Assembly (NCBI RefSeq): GCF_009497895.1 | Contig: NZ_CP033116.1 | Coordinates: 496,001-560,000 of the forward strand | Length of the DNA stretch: 64,000 nucleotides | Direction of reading: 5' to 3' | Origin: Halopseudomonas pelagia | GTDB lineage: Bacteria; Pseudomonadota; Gammaproteobacteria; Pseudomonadales; Pseudomonadaceae | In this document: in pieces, positions 1-8,714 of the stretch | Position numbering within the stretch: position 1 is the first letter of the stretch | Layout: every line of letters starts with the position of its first letter | Notes under the pieces: generated by a model | What the model saw: only the letters and a program-made list of their open reading frames with translations | What the model was told of the DNA's origin: nothing | The model's database searches: none | Position numbers and translations under genes: made by a program

Positions 1-1
1 C

Positions 2-3001
2 ATCTATCCAGCGTCGATCATTACCGACGTGGCGCCACCGCGACTGCGCCAGTACTTCATCAAGAACCAGACCCACTACAAGGTCAAAAAGGAGATTCGC
101 GAAAAGATCCTGTTTGCTCAGCACAGCTTGCTGCGCGATCCGCCTTTTTCCCATGTACATCTGATCTGCTGCCGCAACCTGCTTATCTATCTGGACAGAG
201 ACGCCCAGCGCAGGATTCTCGAGATGTTCCACTTCGCCCTGCGTCGAGGTGGTTATCTGTTTCTGGGTACTTCGGAGTCGGCCGACATTTGTGCTGATCT
301 GTTTACCCCGATAGACAAGAAGAACAGAATCTACCGAGCCAAGAACGGCCCCGGCCCTGCCCGCCATGTACCAGTAGTGCCCAGTGCCAACGGCAACCCG
401 CGGCTGGAAATTCCGGCTCCAGTGATGCAGCCTCGCAAGCAATCCTTTGCCGAAGTACACCAACGGGTGCTTGAGCAGTACGCGCCGCCCAGTGTCATAG
501 TCGATACCGATGCGGACATCGTGCACATGTCTGATCGTGCCGGGCATTTTCTCCGGTTTATGGGTGGCGAGCCGTCGCGCAACCTGCTGGCGGTGGTCGC
601 CCCGGAATTGCGTCTGGAGCTACGGACAGCGTTGTACCAGGCGCAGCAGACAGGCAAGAGCGTCGAGGCACGGCGGGTCAGGGTACGTCGTGGTGACCGC
701 GCCTACCACGTGCATATGGTGGCCAAACCCTTCAAGGATGAAACCGCCGGCGGCGAGTTTGTGTTGGTCATGTTCGATGAAGTCGAAGATACGATTACCG
801 ACTCCGGCGAGCAGAAAGACGAACAGGACCAAAAGCAGAATCAGAGCAAGGACACAGTATTAACCCTGCTTGAGGAAGAGCTGCAGCGAACCAAGCTGCA
901 TCTACAGAATACGCTGGAGCAGTCTGGCACTTCGCATGAAGAATTGCGGGCCTCCAACGAGGAATTGCAGGCGATAAACGAAGAGTTGCGTTCGGCGACG
1001 GAGGAGCTGGAAACCAGCAAGGAAGAGCTGCAGTCGATCAATGAAGAACTGATTACAGTCAACTACGAACTCAAATCCAAGGTCGAAGAGACCGGCAAGA
1101 TCAATGATGACCTGCAGAACCTGATCACCTCTACCGACATCGCTACCGTGTTTGTCGACCGCGGTATGCGCATCAAATGGTTCACACCCCGGGCTACGCA
1201 GATATTCAGCATGCTGCCGGTCGATTCAGGGCGCTCGCTGCTGGATATTACCCACCGCCTGGATTATCCCGATCTGGCTGATGACGCCACTCTGGTGTTC
1301 GAATCACTCAAATTGGTCGAACGCGAGGTGCGCAGCAGCGACGGCCGCTGGTATATCGCGCGCTTGTTGCCTTACCGCACCAGCGATGACCACATCGAAG
1401 GCGCGGTGCTGACCTTTATCGATATTTCCGGCCGGCGCGCGGCGGAAGCTGAGTTGCGCCTGGGCGAAGAGCGCATGCGCCTGGTGGCCGAAAGCACTGA
1501 AGATTACGCCATTATTGTGCAGGACACCGAAGGGCTGATTACCGGCTGGAACCGAGGCGCCGAACTGATCTTCGGTTATTCCAAGGCCGAGGCTGAAGGT
1601 CAGCCTTGTCATTTGATCTTCACTCCGGAAGATCGAGCTGCAGGCGTGCCGGAAACCGAGTTGCGCCGGGCGCGTGAGAGTGGTCGCGCCGAGGACGAGC
1701 GCTGGCATATGCGCAAGGATGGTTCGCGGTTTTATTGTAGCGGTGTAGTCAATCCTTTGCAGAATGATCATCTGCGCGGTTATGTGAAAATCGCCCGCGA
1801 CCTGACTGACCGGCAGCAACGCCATGATGAACAGGCCAAAAGACTGGTAGAGACGCAAAATACCATCCAGCTCAAGGATGAGTTCTTCGCCGTGATGTCC
1901 CATGAGCTCAAGCATCCGTTGAATCTCATCCAGCTCAACGCTGAGCTGCTCGGCCGTCTGCCTATAACCAAACGCACGCCCAGCGTGGCGAAAGCAGTAA
2001 GAACCATCAATGAGGCGGTCAGGAGTCAGGCGCAAATCATTGATGATCTGCTGGATGTCAGCCGCGTACACACGGGCAAGCTCAAACTCGATTGCCACAA
2101 GGTTGATTTGGGCAGCGTGCTGCGCGATGTACTCGAGGTAGTCCACAGTGATGAGCCGGAACGCACGCTGACGTTGCATGTAGAAGAGTCTGACGTGCAG
2201 CGTTTGCTGATCAATGTGGATTCGACGCGGTTGGAACAGATCATCTGGAACCTGTTGAACAATGCGCTGAAATTCACCCCGGTTACCGGCGAGATCACTA
2301 TCAGTGCGACCCGCTCCGGGGATTGGGCGCAGTTGGATGTAAGTGATACCGGTGAAGGCATCGCGCCTGAGTATCTGGACAAGGTGTTCGACTTGTTTGG
2401 TCAGGCAGATACGCAACATGTACGGATTCACCGTGACGGCTTGGGCATCGGCCTGTCGCTGGTGCGCCAACTGGTCGAGGCCCATGGCGGAGACGTGCAG
2501 GTCAGATCGGAGGGCATCGACAAGGGCAGTGCATTTACAGTCTGGCTGCCGCTTTATCTGGAAGGGGGGGAGCAGGAAGAAGATAAAGGGCGCGCAGTGC
2601 CCACTGGCAGGTTGCACGACTTGCGGGTGCTGCTGGTGGATGACTCATTGGAAGTGCTTGAGGTAATGACTATGCTGCTCGAGACCGAAGAGGCACTGGT
2701 CACCAGTTTCTCCGGCGCCCCGGATGCGTTGGTTGCTGCCAAGGCGAATGAGCAGGATTTCGACCTGATCATCTCCGACATCGGCATGCCGACAATGGAC
2801 GGGCATCAGTTGATCGCAGCCCTGCGCGAGCTGCCGGCCTTCAAATCACTGCCGGCCATCGCCTTGACCGGCTATGGCGGCAATCAGGACATCGACAAAG
2901 CGCTCAGGGCCGGGTTTAACCAGCACCTGAGCAAGCCGGTGTCCTATGAAAGCCTGATCAGCACCATTGAGAAACTGGCGCTGGGCAAGGTGGACGAATA
3001 A
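2..3001 (+). CDS. CheR-PAS-hybrid histidine kinase, 5' end outside the window
   Basis: This is a multidomain signalling protein cut by the left edge. The frame is open from base 2, and the GTG at 29 lies inside a CheR-type stretch, so it is not the real start. Numbering from that GTG: residues 1-105 are the C-terminal half of a CheR methyltransferase (CCRNLLIYL, LFLGTSES); about 140-250 and 365-470 are PAS-like; about 275-360 is a Glu-rich coiled coil with repeated NEEL/EELQ units; about 480-600 is a third PAS. HisKA has His625 in SHELK, HATPase_c follows, and a C-terminal receiver has Asp917 in SDIGMP. In this family a CheB methylesterase domain often precedes CheR and would lie upstream. 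Likely a cytoplasmic hybrid kinase; the stimulus is unknown. It converges with the flavin reductase gene, leaving 8 bp. Confidence 0.9.
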   Translation: MYPASIITDVAPPRLRQYFIKNQTHYKVKKEIREKILFAQHSLLRDPPFSHVHLICCRNLLIYLDRDAQRRILEMFHFALRRGGYLFLGTSESADICADLFTPIDKKNRIYRAKNGPGPARHVPVVPSANGNPRLEIPAPVMQPRKQSFAEVHQRVLEQYAPPSVIVDTDADIVHMSDRAGHFLRFMGGEPSRNLLAVVAPELRLELRTALYQAQQTGKSVEARRVRVRRGDRAYHVHMVAKPFKDETAGGEFVLVMFDEVEDTITDSGEQKDEQDQKQNQSKDTVLTLLEEELQRTKLHLQNTLEQSGTSHEELRASNEELQAINEELRSATEELETSKEELQSINEELITVNYELKSKVEETGKINDDLQNLITSTDIATVFVDRGMRIKWFTPRATQIFSMLPVDSGRSLLDITHRLDYPDLADDATLVFESLKLVEREVRSSDGRWYIARLLPYRTSDDHIEGAVLTFIDISGRRAAEAELRLGEERMRLVAESTEDYAIIVQDTEGLITGWNRGAELIFGYSKAEAEGQPCHLIFTPEDRAAGVPETELRRARESGRAEDERWHMRKDGSRFYCSGVVNPLQNDHLRGYVKIARDLTDRQQRHDEQAKRLVETQNTIQLKDEFFAVMSHELKHPLNLIQLNAELLGRLPITKRTPSVAKAVRTINEAVRSQAQIIDDLLDVSRVHTGKLKLDCHKVDLGSVLRDVLEVVHSDEPERTLTLHVEESDVQRLLINVDSTRLEQIIWNLLNNALKFTPVTGEITISATRSGDWAQLDVSDTGEGIAPEYLDKVFDLFGQADTQHVRIHRDGLGIGLSLVRQLVEAHGGDVQVRSEGIDKGSAFTVWLPLYLEGGEQEEDKGRAVPTGRLHDLRVLLVDDSLEVLEVMTMLLETEEALVTSFSGAPDALVAAKANEQDFDLIISDIGMPTMDGHQLIAALRELPAFKSLPAIALTGYGGNQDIDKALRAGFNQHLSKPVSYESLISTIEKLALGKVDE

Positions 3002-3009
3002 CGCCGAGC

Positions 3010-4098
3010 TTAGTACCGCTCAAGCCAATGCGCATAGGGTGCCGGCAGGGTCCAGGAGGCCTTGTCGATGCCCAGCTCGCGCGCAGCGAAATACGCCCAA
3101 TGCGGGTTGGCCAGATGCGCTTTGCCAACCATAACCAGATCCAGCTGCCCATCCTTCACGGCTTTTTCAGCGATATGCGGCTCGCCAAAGCCCCAGGCTG
3201 AGGACACCGGAATACCCGCTTCGCGGCGTACACGCTCGGCAATCGGGCCCATAAAGCCGGGCGCCCAGGGGATTTTGGCCTCGGGTGTGGAAAAGCCGAT
3301 GCTGACGCTGAGCATATCCAGTCCGGTGGCCTTGAACTGACGGGTCAGCTCGATGGATTCCTGCATGGTTTGCTCATCCCGGCCGTCAAACTCGAGCACA
3401 CCGAAGCGGGCGGTCAATGGCAGATTCTCCGGCCAGACTTCGCGCACGGCGGCCAGGGTTTCCAGCAGAAAGCGGCTGCGCTTTTCTACGCTGCCGCCGT
3501 AGGCATCGTCACGTTGGTTGGAATGCTCGGAAAAGAAGCTTTGCCCCAGATAACCATGGGCGAAATGCAGCTCCAGCCATTCAAAGCCAACATCTCGGGC
3601 GCGTTGAGCGGCGGCGACGAAATCGTCGCGAACGCGCGCGATGTCGTCCAGGCTCATGGCCTCGGGCTGCTTGGGTAAATTGGCGCCGAAGGGCAGGGCG
3701 GATGGGGCAATCGTCTGCCAACCGCGAGCGTCGCTGTCAGCGATATGATCGTCGCCTTCCCAGGGGCGATTGGCGCTGGCCTTGCGGCCCGCGTGGGCAA
3801 TTTGAATACCCGGGACCGAGCCCGCCGCCTTTATCGCCTTCACGGCTGGGACGAATGCCTGCGCCAATTGGTCGTTCCAGATACCGGCGCAGCCGGGGGT
3901 AATACGGCCTTCCGGCGCCACTGCAGTGGCCTCGACGATGACCAGCCCGGCGCCGCCGCGCGCCAGCGCAGCCAGGTGCACTTGATGCCAGTCGTTGATC
4001 AAGCCGTCGGTGGCCGAGTATTGGCACATGGGCGGCACGGCAATGCGATTGCGCAACGTAACGTCTTTTAACGTGAAGGGTTGGAATAGGGCGGACAT
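3010..4098 (-). CDS. xenA: Old yellow enzyme family NADH:flavin oxidoreductase (XenA/YqjM type)
   Basis: A 362-residue FMN-dependent ene-reductase, an (alpha/beta)8 barrel. Family members reduce activated C=C bonds and nitro or nitrate-ester xenobiotics with NAD(P)H in the cytoplasm. The N-terminus carries PPMCQYSA with Cys25, the flavin-tuning cysteine of the XenA/YqjM class. LHFAHGYL supplies the two histidines (H-x2-H) that bind substrate, and the C-terminus has VMVGKAHLANP of the FMN phosphate site. The ATG at 4098 has a TGGAG ribosome site 6 bases upstream, and length is normal. It is transcribed away from an ArsR-like regulator gene, which probably controls it. The physiological substrate is not evident; the symbol reflects family resemblance. 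Confidence 0.88.
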   Translation of the reverse strand: MSALFQPFTLKDVTLRNRIAVPPMCQYSATDGLINDWHQVHLAALARGGAGLVIVEATAVAPEGRITPGCAGIWNDQLAQAFVPAVKAIKAAGSVPGIQIAHAGRKASANRPWEGDDHIADSDARGWQTIAPSALPFGANLPKQPEAMSLDDIARVRDDFVAAAQRARDVGFEWLELHFAHGYLGQSFFSEHSNQRDDAYGGSVEKRSRFLLETLAAVREVWPENLPLTARFGVLEFDGRDEQTMQESIELTRQFKATGLDMLSVSIGFSTPEAKIPWAPGFMGPIAERVRREAGIPVSSAWGFGEPHIAEKAVKDGQLDLVMVGKAHLANPHWAYFAARELGIDKASWTLPAPYAHWLERY

Positions 4099-4140
4099 AT
4101 TGACTCCATAGAATAGGGCAAGATCAGTACTTGTTCAGTT

Positions 4141-4158
4141 GTTCGATAATATTGGAAC
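4141..4158. promoter_or_regulatory. Candidate operator between the OYE reductase and ArsR-like genes
   Basis: GTTCGATAATATTGGAAC is an imperfect dyad with GTTC/GAAC outer arms around an A/T-rich centre. It lies in the divergent gap, 43 bases from the reductase start. The position suits autoregulation by the neighbouring ArsR-like protein. This is inferred from symmetry and position only. Confidence 0.4.
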
Positions 4159-4196
4159 TATGGATGAATGGCAACCCGCCGTGTATTATTCCACCC

Positions 4197-4499
4197 ATGC
4201 GACCTTTCAAACATCCTGCGGTAAATGACTTTGAACTCGAGCGTGTGCTCTATGCGCTCAGCGATCCTGTGCGCCTGGAAATCGTCCGGCATCTGGCGGG
4301 GGTGCCGGAGGCCAGTTGCGGCGAGCTGGACGGTGGACGGCCTAAATCGAGTATGTCGCATCATTTCCGGGTGCTGCGTGATGCCGGCCTGGTGATGACC
4401 CAGGGGGTAGGGACCACGCATATGAATTCCCTGCGCCGCACGGATATGGATGCGCGCTTTCCCGGCCTGCTGGACGCGATCCTCTCCCACCGCGACTAG
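4197..4499 (+). CDS. ArsR/HTH_5-family transcriptional regulator
   Basis: A 100-residue winged-helix protein. ALSDPVRLEIVRHLAG is a typical ArsR-family first helix and PKSSMSHHFRVLRDAGLV is the recognition helix and wing. No metal-binding cysteine pair is present (a single Cys near residue 42), so this is not a classical metal sensor; relatives of this kind sense small molecules or redox state. The start at 4197 is chosen by family resemblance. An in-frame ATG at 4164 has a weak GGAA upstream and a TTG lies at 4131, but the last would place the coding region over the candidate operator. It is divergent from the flavin reductase gene, its probable target. Confidence 0.8.
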   Translation: MRPFKHPAVNDFELERVLYALSDPVRLEIVRHLAGVPEASCGELDGGRPKSSMSHHFRVLRDAGLVMTQGVGTTHMNSLRRTDMDARFPGLLDAILSHRD

Positions 4500-4540
4500 T
4501 TCCTCGGGCGTCAGCCTCTGTTCAATCGCTCTTGAGTAAG

Positions 4541-4562
4541 TATAATGCGAATTGTTTGTATT
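4541..4562 (+). promoter_or_regulatory. -10 element overlapped by a Fur box
   Basis: TATAAT at 4541-4546 is a consensus -10 hexamer. AATGCGAATTGTTTGTATT at 4544-4562 resembles Pseudomonas Fur boxes, where AATGCGAAT followed by an A/T-rich half is typical. Fur bound here would cover the -10. The site is 84 bases upstream of the TonB-dependent receptor start, so iron repression of that gene is expected. Confidence 0.65.
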
Positions 4563-4646
4563 AATTTCTAGCGATTCGCGCGCTGACTGTGCGGTTCGCT
4601 ACTGCCCGTCGGGTAGTTTCGCTTACCTCAAGAGACTTTCTTCCCC

Positions 4647-6824
4647 ATGCATGCCACTCCTTTCAAACGCACCTTGCTGTCGTTGACGATGTTCTCCGTG
4701 CTGCCTTTGACCGGCTACGCGCAAACCTCCACCGGCACCGACGCCGAAGATCCACTGAACCTGCCCTCGATGGAAGTGCGCGCCAGCGCCGACGCTTCCG
4801 CTGAAGGTCTGCGTCCGGCCTATGCCGGTGGTCAGGTAGCGCGAGGCGGGCGAGTGGGTATCTTGGGTAACCGCGACAATATGGAAACGCCCTTTGCCTT
4901 GACCAGCTACACCCAGATGCTGATTCAGGACCAACAGGCCGCCAGCGTGGGTGATGTATTGCTGAACGATCCGGCGGTGCGCGTGGCGCGCGGGTTTGGC
5001 AACTATCAGCAGGTTTATCTGGTACGCGGACTGCCGATCTTTTCCGATGATATGTCCTATAACGGTTTGTACGGTTTGCTGCCCCGTCAGTATCTGGGCG
5101 CAGAGCTGATCGAGCGGGTGGAAGTGCTGCGCGGCGCCAACGCCTTTCTCAATGGCGCGGCCCCTGGCGGCAGCGGCCTGGGCGGCGCGGTCAACGTTGT
5201 GCCCAAGCGTGCCCCCAACACGCCTTTGAACCAGGTTACCGCCGGCGTGCGCTCCGGCGGCGAAGCTTATGTGGCCGGTGATTTTGCCCGGCGTTCCGAG
5301 GACGACCGTTTTGGCCTGCGCCTGAATATGGCCCGCCGTGACGGAGATACCTCGGTGGATGACGCTTCCCAGGAGCTGAGCCTGGTTTCACTGGGCGCGG
5401 ACTACCGGCATAACGGCCTGCGTATTTCCGCCGACCTGGGTCACCAGGATCATCAGCTGGATGCATTGCAGCCGAGCATCACCTTTGCCCCGGGCGTGGA
5501 TATCACCTCCGCTCCGGATGCGTCGCAGAGCATCGCGCAGCCGTGGACTTACTCCAACGCACGCGACAACTTCGGCACACTGCGCGTCGAGTATGATTTC
5601 AACGAGGTATTTACCGGTTGGGCGGCGGCAGGTATGCGTCAGAGCGATGAGTCCACCTCCTTTGCCAACCCGACGGTGAACAATGCGCAAGGCGACAGCT
5701 CAAGCTCGCGCTTTGATAACACCCGCGAAGACAAGGTTCGCACCGGTGAGGCGGGTCTGCGGGCACGCTTCAACACCGGCGCTGTCGGCCATACCGTGAC
5801 CGCTTCGGCTTCGACCTTTCATTCCGAAGAGCGCAACGCCTACGGCATGTCCGGCGCCTTTGCCGGTAACATTTACAACCCGTCGGATGTCATCGCTCCT
5901 GCGCCAACCTTCTTCACTGGCGGCGACTTGAGCAACCCTCTGCTGGTGGGTCGCGTTCAGACACGCAGCCTGGCGTTGGCTGATGTGCTGTCGTTTATGG
6001 ACGATCGTTTGCAGGTTACCGTCGGTGCGCGCCATCAGAATATCAAGACCGATAGTTACGACTACACCTCTGGTGATCGCAACGTAGATGCCTCCTATTC
6101 CGACAGCGCAGTGACGCCCGTTGCTGGCGTGCTGTATCGCTTTACGCCGGGCCTCTCCGGCTATGTGAATTACATCGAAGGTCTGGTGAAGGGCGACGTC
6201 GCGCCTGACCTCGCCAATGGTCAGCCGGTAACAAACGCCGGTGAAGGGCAGGAGCCGTACAAGACCGAGCAGGTCGAAGCGGGCCTCAAATATGATGGCG
6301 GCCGCATCGGGGGCGGTCTCAGCGTATTTCAGAGCCGCAAGGAAGTGGCGGGTGTAGAGGATGCCGAATTCCAGATCATCGGTCACCAGCGCAACCGTGG
6401 CGTTGAACTGACTGCTTTCGGCCAGCCGATGCCTGGTCTGACCGTATTGGGTGGCCTGAGCCTGCTGGATACGGAGCTGGAGAGCAATGAGGCGATTGGC
6501 TCACCTACTACTCAGGCGAATGTTGGTGTCGACTGGATGGTGCCAGGTGTCAACGGCCTGTCGGTAGACGCACGAGCCATTCATACCAGCTCCCAGTACG
6601 CGGACCTGAACAACACCCAGAAGGTGCCATCATGGTCCCGGTTTGATCTTGGAGCCCGTTACACCACGCTGATCAATGACGAGCAGCAACTGACCCTGCG
6701 TGCCCGTGTCGAGAACGTCGCTGATCGTGACTACTGGGCATCTGCAGGCGGCTATCCGGGTGCAGGCTACCTGACCGTCGGCGCTCCGCGGACCTTTATC
6801 CTGTCTACTACTCTGGACTTCTAA
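4647..6824 (+). CDS. TonB-dependent siderophore receptor
   Basis: A 725-residue outer-membrane ferric-siderophore receptor. A signal peptide occupies about residues 1-26 (KRTLLSL, then a hydrophobic core and a GYA/QT cleavage site). A plug domain runs from about 60 to 180 with VYLVRGLPI and RVEVLRGANAFLNG motifs, and the rest is a 22-strand barrel ending in the aromatic STTLDF that BAM recognises. There is no N-terminal STN domain, so this is a transport-only receptor, not a FecA/FpvA signalling type. The upstream Fur box predicts iron repression. No siderophore synthesis, anti-sigma or TonB genes are adjacent, so it may take up a xenosiderophore. The specific ligand cannot be read from the sequence. 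Confidence 0.92.
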   Translation: MHATPFKRTLLSLTMFSVLPLTGYAQTSTGTDAEDPLNLPSMEVRASADASAEGLRPAYAGGQVARGGRVGILGNRDNMETPFALTSYTQMLIQDQQAASVGDVLLNDPAVRVARGFGNYQQVYLVRGLPIFSDDMSYNGLYGLLPRQYLGAELIERVEVLRGANAFLNGAAPGGSGLGGAVNVVPKRAPNTPLNQVTAGVRSGGEAYVAGDFARRSEDDRFGLRLNMARRDGDTSVDDASQELSLVSLGADYRHNGLRISADLGHQDHQLDALQPSITFAPGVDITSAPDASQSIAQPWTYSNARDNFGTLRVEYDFNEVFTGWAAAGMRQSDESTSFANPTVNNAQGDSSSSRFDNTREDKVRTGEAGLRARFNTGAVGHTVTASASTFHSEERNAYGMSGAFAGNIYNPSDVIAPAPTFFTGGDLSNPLLVGRVQTRSLALADVLSFMDDRLQVTVGARHQNIKTDSYDYTSGDRNVDASYSDSAVTPVAGVLYRFTPGLSGYVNYIEGLVKGDVAPDLANGQPVTNAGEGQEPYKTEQVEAGLKYDGGRIGGGLSVFQSRKEVAGVEDAEFQIIGHQRNRGVELTAFGQPMPGLTVLGGLSLLDTELESNEAIGSPTTQANVGVDWMVPGVNGLSVDARAIHTSSQYADLNNTQKVPSWSRFDLGARYTTLINDEQQLTLRARVENVADRDYWASAGGYPGAGYLTVGAPRTFILSTTLDF

Positions 6825-6835
6825 CAGTCCTGATC

Positions 6836-6871
6836 GGCGGTGCCTGCCTAACCCTAAAGGCAGGTACCGCC
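6836..6871 (+). terminator. Hairpin after the TonB receptor gene
   Basis: GGCGGT-G-CCTGCCT pairs with AGGCAGG-T-ACCGCC across a short A/C-rich loop, starting 12 bases after the receptor stop codon. The stem is strong but no T-tract follows. It probably acts as a terminator or 3'-end stabiliser. Confidence 0.6.
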
Positions 6872-7030
6872 GCCTCTGTGCAAATATAACCGCAACTTTC
6901 CCGGCGCAGGCCTTACTAAATTTCAGTAAGCGCCCCGCCGCGGCCACTCGCCAGCCCACAGGCTGGCATCACCAGCATGCGTAGAAGTCGCCCCGGCGGG
7001 TCAGCACACCTATCGGAACAGGAGACTTTC

Positions 7031-8203
7031 ATGAGAGCGCTACGCTGGCATGGCAAGAATGATATCCGCTGCGACGATCACGTCCCCGACCCAAAAATAG
7101 AAGACCCACGCGATGCGATTGTGCAGGTGTCGGCCTGTGCGATTTGCGGGTCGGATTTGCACCTGCACGATGGCTTCATGCCCGGCATGAAGCACGGCGA
7201 CATCCTGGGCCACGAATTCATGGGCGAAGTGGTGGAGCTCGGCTCAGCCAAACACAAGCTGAAGATCGGCGACCGGGTCGTAGTGCCTTTTACCATCGTT
7301 TGCGGTGACTGCGACCAGTGTCGGCGCGGGAATTTTTCCGTGTGCGAGCGCAGTAACCGCAACAAGCATATCGCCGACAAGATGTTCGGGCACAGCGGCG
7401 CCGGGCTTTACGGGTATACGCATCTGACCGGTGGGTATGCCGGTGGCCAGGCCGAGTATGTGCGCGTGCCCTATGCCGATGTCGGGCCGGTGGTGATTCC
7501 CGAGGGGTTGACCGATGAGCAGGTGCTGTTTCTGGGGGATATTTTCCCCACCGGTTGGCAGGCCGCTGCCCAGTGTGAAATCGAGCCAACCGATACGGTA
7601 GCAATCTGGGGTGCCGGGCCGGTCGGTCAATTCGCCATTCGCAGTGCGATCATGATGGGCGCCGAGCAAGTGGTGTGTATCGACAATGTGCCCGAGCGCC
7701 TGTCGATGGCCCGCGCCGGTGGCGCGCTGACGATCAATTTCGACGAGGAAAGCGTGCTTGAGCGCCTGCAGCAATTGACGCAGGGCAAGGGGCCGCAGAA
7801 GTGTATCGATGCGGTAGGTATGGAAGCGCATGCCGCGCGCTCTATCGACTCCATGTATGACCGCGCGAAACAGGCTTTGATGCTGGAAACCGACCGGCCG
7901 CATGTTCTCCGGGAAATGATCTACGTCTGCCGACCAGCGGGCATTCTATCGATTCCCGGTGTGTATGGCGGGTTGGTCGACAAGATCCCCTTTGGTGCCG
8001 CCATGAACAAGGGGCTGACGTTCCGCATGGGTCAGACTCATGTCAATCGCTGGACTGATGACCTGCTGCGTCGCATTCAGGAGGGTCAGATCGATCCCTC
8101 TTTCGTTATCACCCACACCGTGGGTCTGGAGCAGGGGCCGGAGATGTACAAGACCTTTCGTGACAAACAGGACGGCTGCGTCAAAGTCGTGCTCAAACCC
8201 TGA
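7031..8203 (+). CDS. Zinc-dependent alcohol dehydrogenase, formaldehyde-dehydrogenase-like
   Basis: A 390-residue medium-chain dehydrogenase/reductase of the FdhA-like group. Catalytic zinc ligands are Cys39 (CAICGSDLH) and His61-Glu62 (GHEFMG). Four structural zinc cysteines lie at 91, 94, 97 and 105, and the Rossmann motif is GAGPVG. Relatives oxidise formaldehyde or other short alcohols and aldehydes with NAD in the cytoplasm; the true substrate here is unknown. The ATG at 7031 is preceded by ACAGGAGA; an in-frame ATG at 6977 lacks such a site and would add 18 unrelated residues. The gene overlaps the ribosome site of the small membrane-protein gene that follows, 11 bases apart, so they form a two-gene operon. 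Confidence 0.88.
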   Translation: MRALRWHGKNDIRCDDHVPDPKIEDPRDAIVQVSACAICGSDLHLHDGFMPGMKHGDILGHEFMGEVVELGSAKHKLKIGDRVVVPFTIVCGDCDQCRRGNFSVCERSNRNKHIADKMFGHSGAGLYGYTHLTGGYAGGQAEYVRVPYADVGPVVIPEGLTDEQVLFLGDIFPTGWQAAAQCEIEPTDTVAIWGAGPVGQFAIRSAIMMGAEQVVCIDNVPERLSMARAGGALTINFDEESVLERLQQLTQGKGPQKCIDAVGMEAHAARSIDSMYDRAKQALMLETDRPHVLREMIYVCRPAGILSIPGVYGGLVDKIPFGAAMNKGLTFRMGQTHVNRWTDDLLRRIQEGQIDPSFVITHTVGLEQGPEMYKTFRDKQDGCVKVVLKP

Positions 8204-8214
8204 GGAGATCACCG

Positions 8215-8712
8215 ATGACACTTGCACGTGAGCAATATCAGGAATATCCGATCAATCACCCTGCGCGGAAATCTGCACGGCATCTCGGCTGGTTCAGTAT
8301 TGGCCTGGGCCTGGTTGAGCTTTGTGCTCCCGTACCGCTGGCGCGAGCGTTGGGTTTACCGGCGTCTACCGGCGTGCTGCTGCGCCTGTGCGGATTACGC
8401 GAGCTGGCAACTGGCGCCGGGCTCCTGCTGAGCGACAAACCCGAGCCCTGGGTCAAGGCGCGGCTGGCCGGGGACGCACTGGATCTGGCTGCACTGGGCA
8501 TAACCATGCATTGTGGTGACAAGCCGCTGAACGCTGCCTTGGCTGCGGGCGGTGTTGCTGCAATAGCAACAATGGATGAGCGCTGCGCCAAGGGTCTGGC
8601 CAGCGAACATCAGCTCGCTACTGTGTATGACTACAGTGATCGCAGCGGCTTTCCGCAGCCGCCGTCAGAGATGCGCGGCGTCGCAGCGTCGGACGCCCCG
8701 GGCAGTAGCTGA
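8215..8712 (+). CDS. Small hydrophobic protein, cyclase/dehydrase-like N-terminal type
   Basis: A 165-residue protein with two or three hydrophobic segments at roughly 24-60 and 85-120. The stretch LGWFSIGLGLVELCAP followed by ARALGL and LRELATGAGLLL resembles the N-terminal region of proteins annotated as cyclase/dehydrase in rhizobia and other soil bacteria. The SRPBCC catalytic domain of those proteins is absent, so only the membrane part is present. A strong GAGGAGA ribosome site overlaps the stop codon of the upstream dehydrogenase, indicating translational coupling. The function is unknown. An accessory or membrane-anchoring role for the dehydrogenase is a guess from coupling alone. Confidence 0.75.
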   Translation: MTLAREQYQEYPINHPARKSARHLGWFSIGLGLVELCAPVPLARALGLPASTGVLLRLCGLRELATGAGLLLSDKPEPWVKARLAGDALDLAALGITMHCGDKPLNAALAAGGVAAIATMDERCAKGLASEHQLATVYDYSDRSGFPQPPSEMRGVAASDAPGSS

Positions 8713-8714
8713 AC

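Noticed and set aside
1304..2617. 437-codon open frame antisense to the hybrid kinase
   Set aside because: It lies wholly opposite the kinase domains and has no recognisable features.
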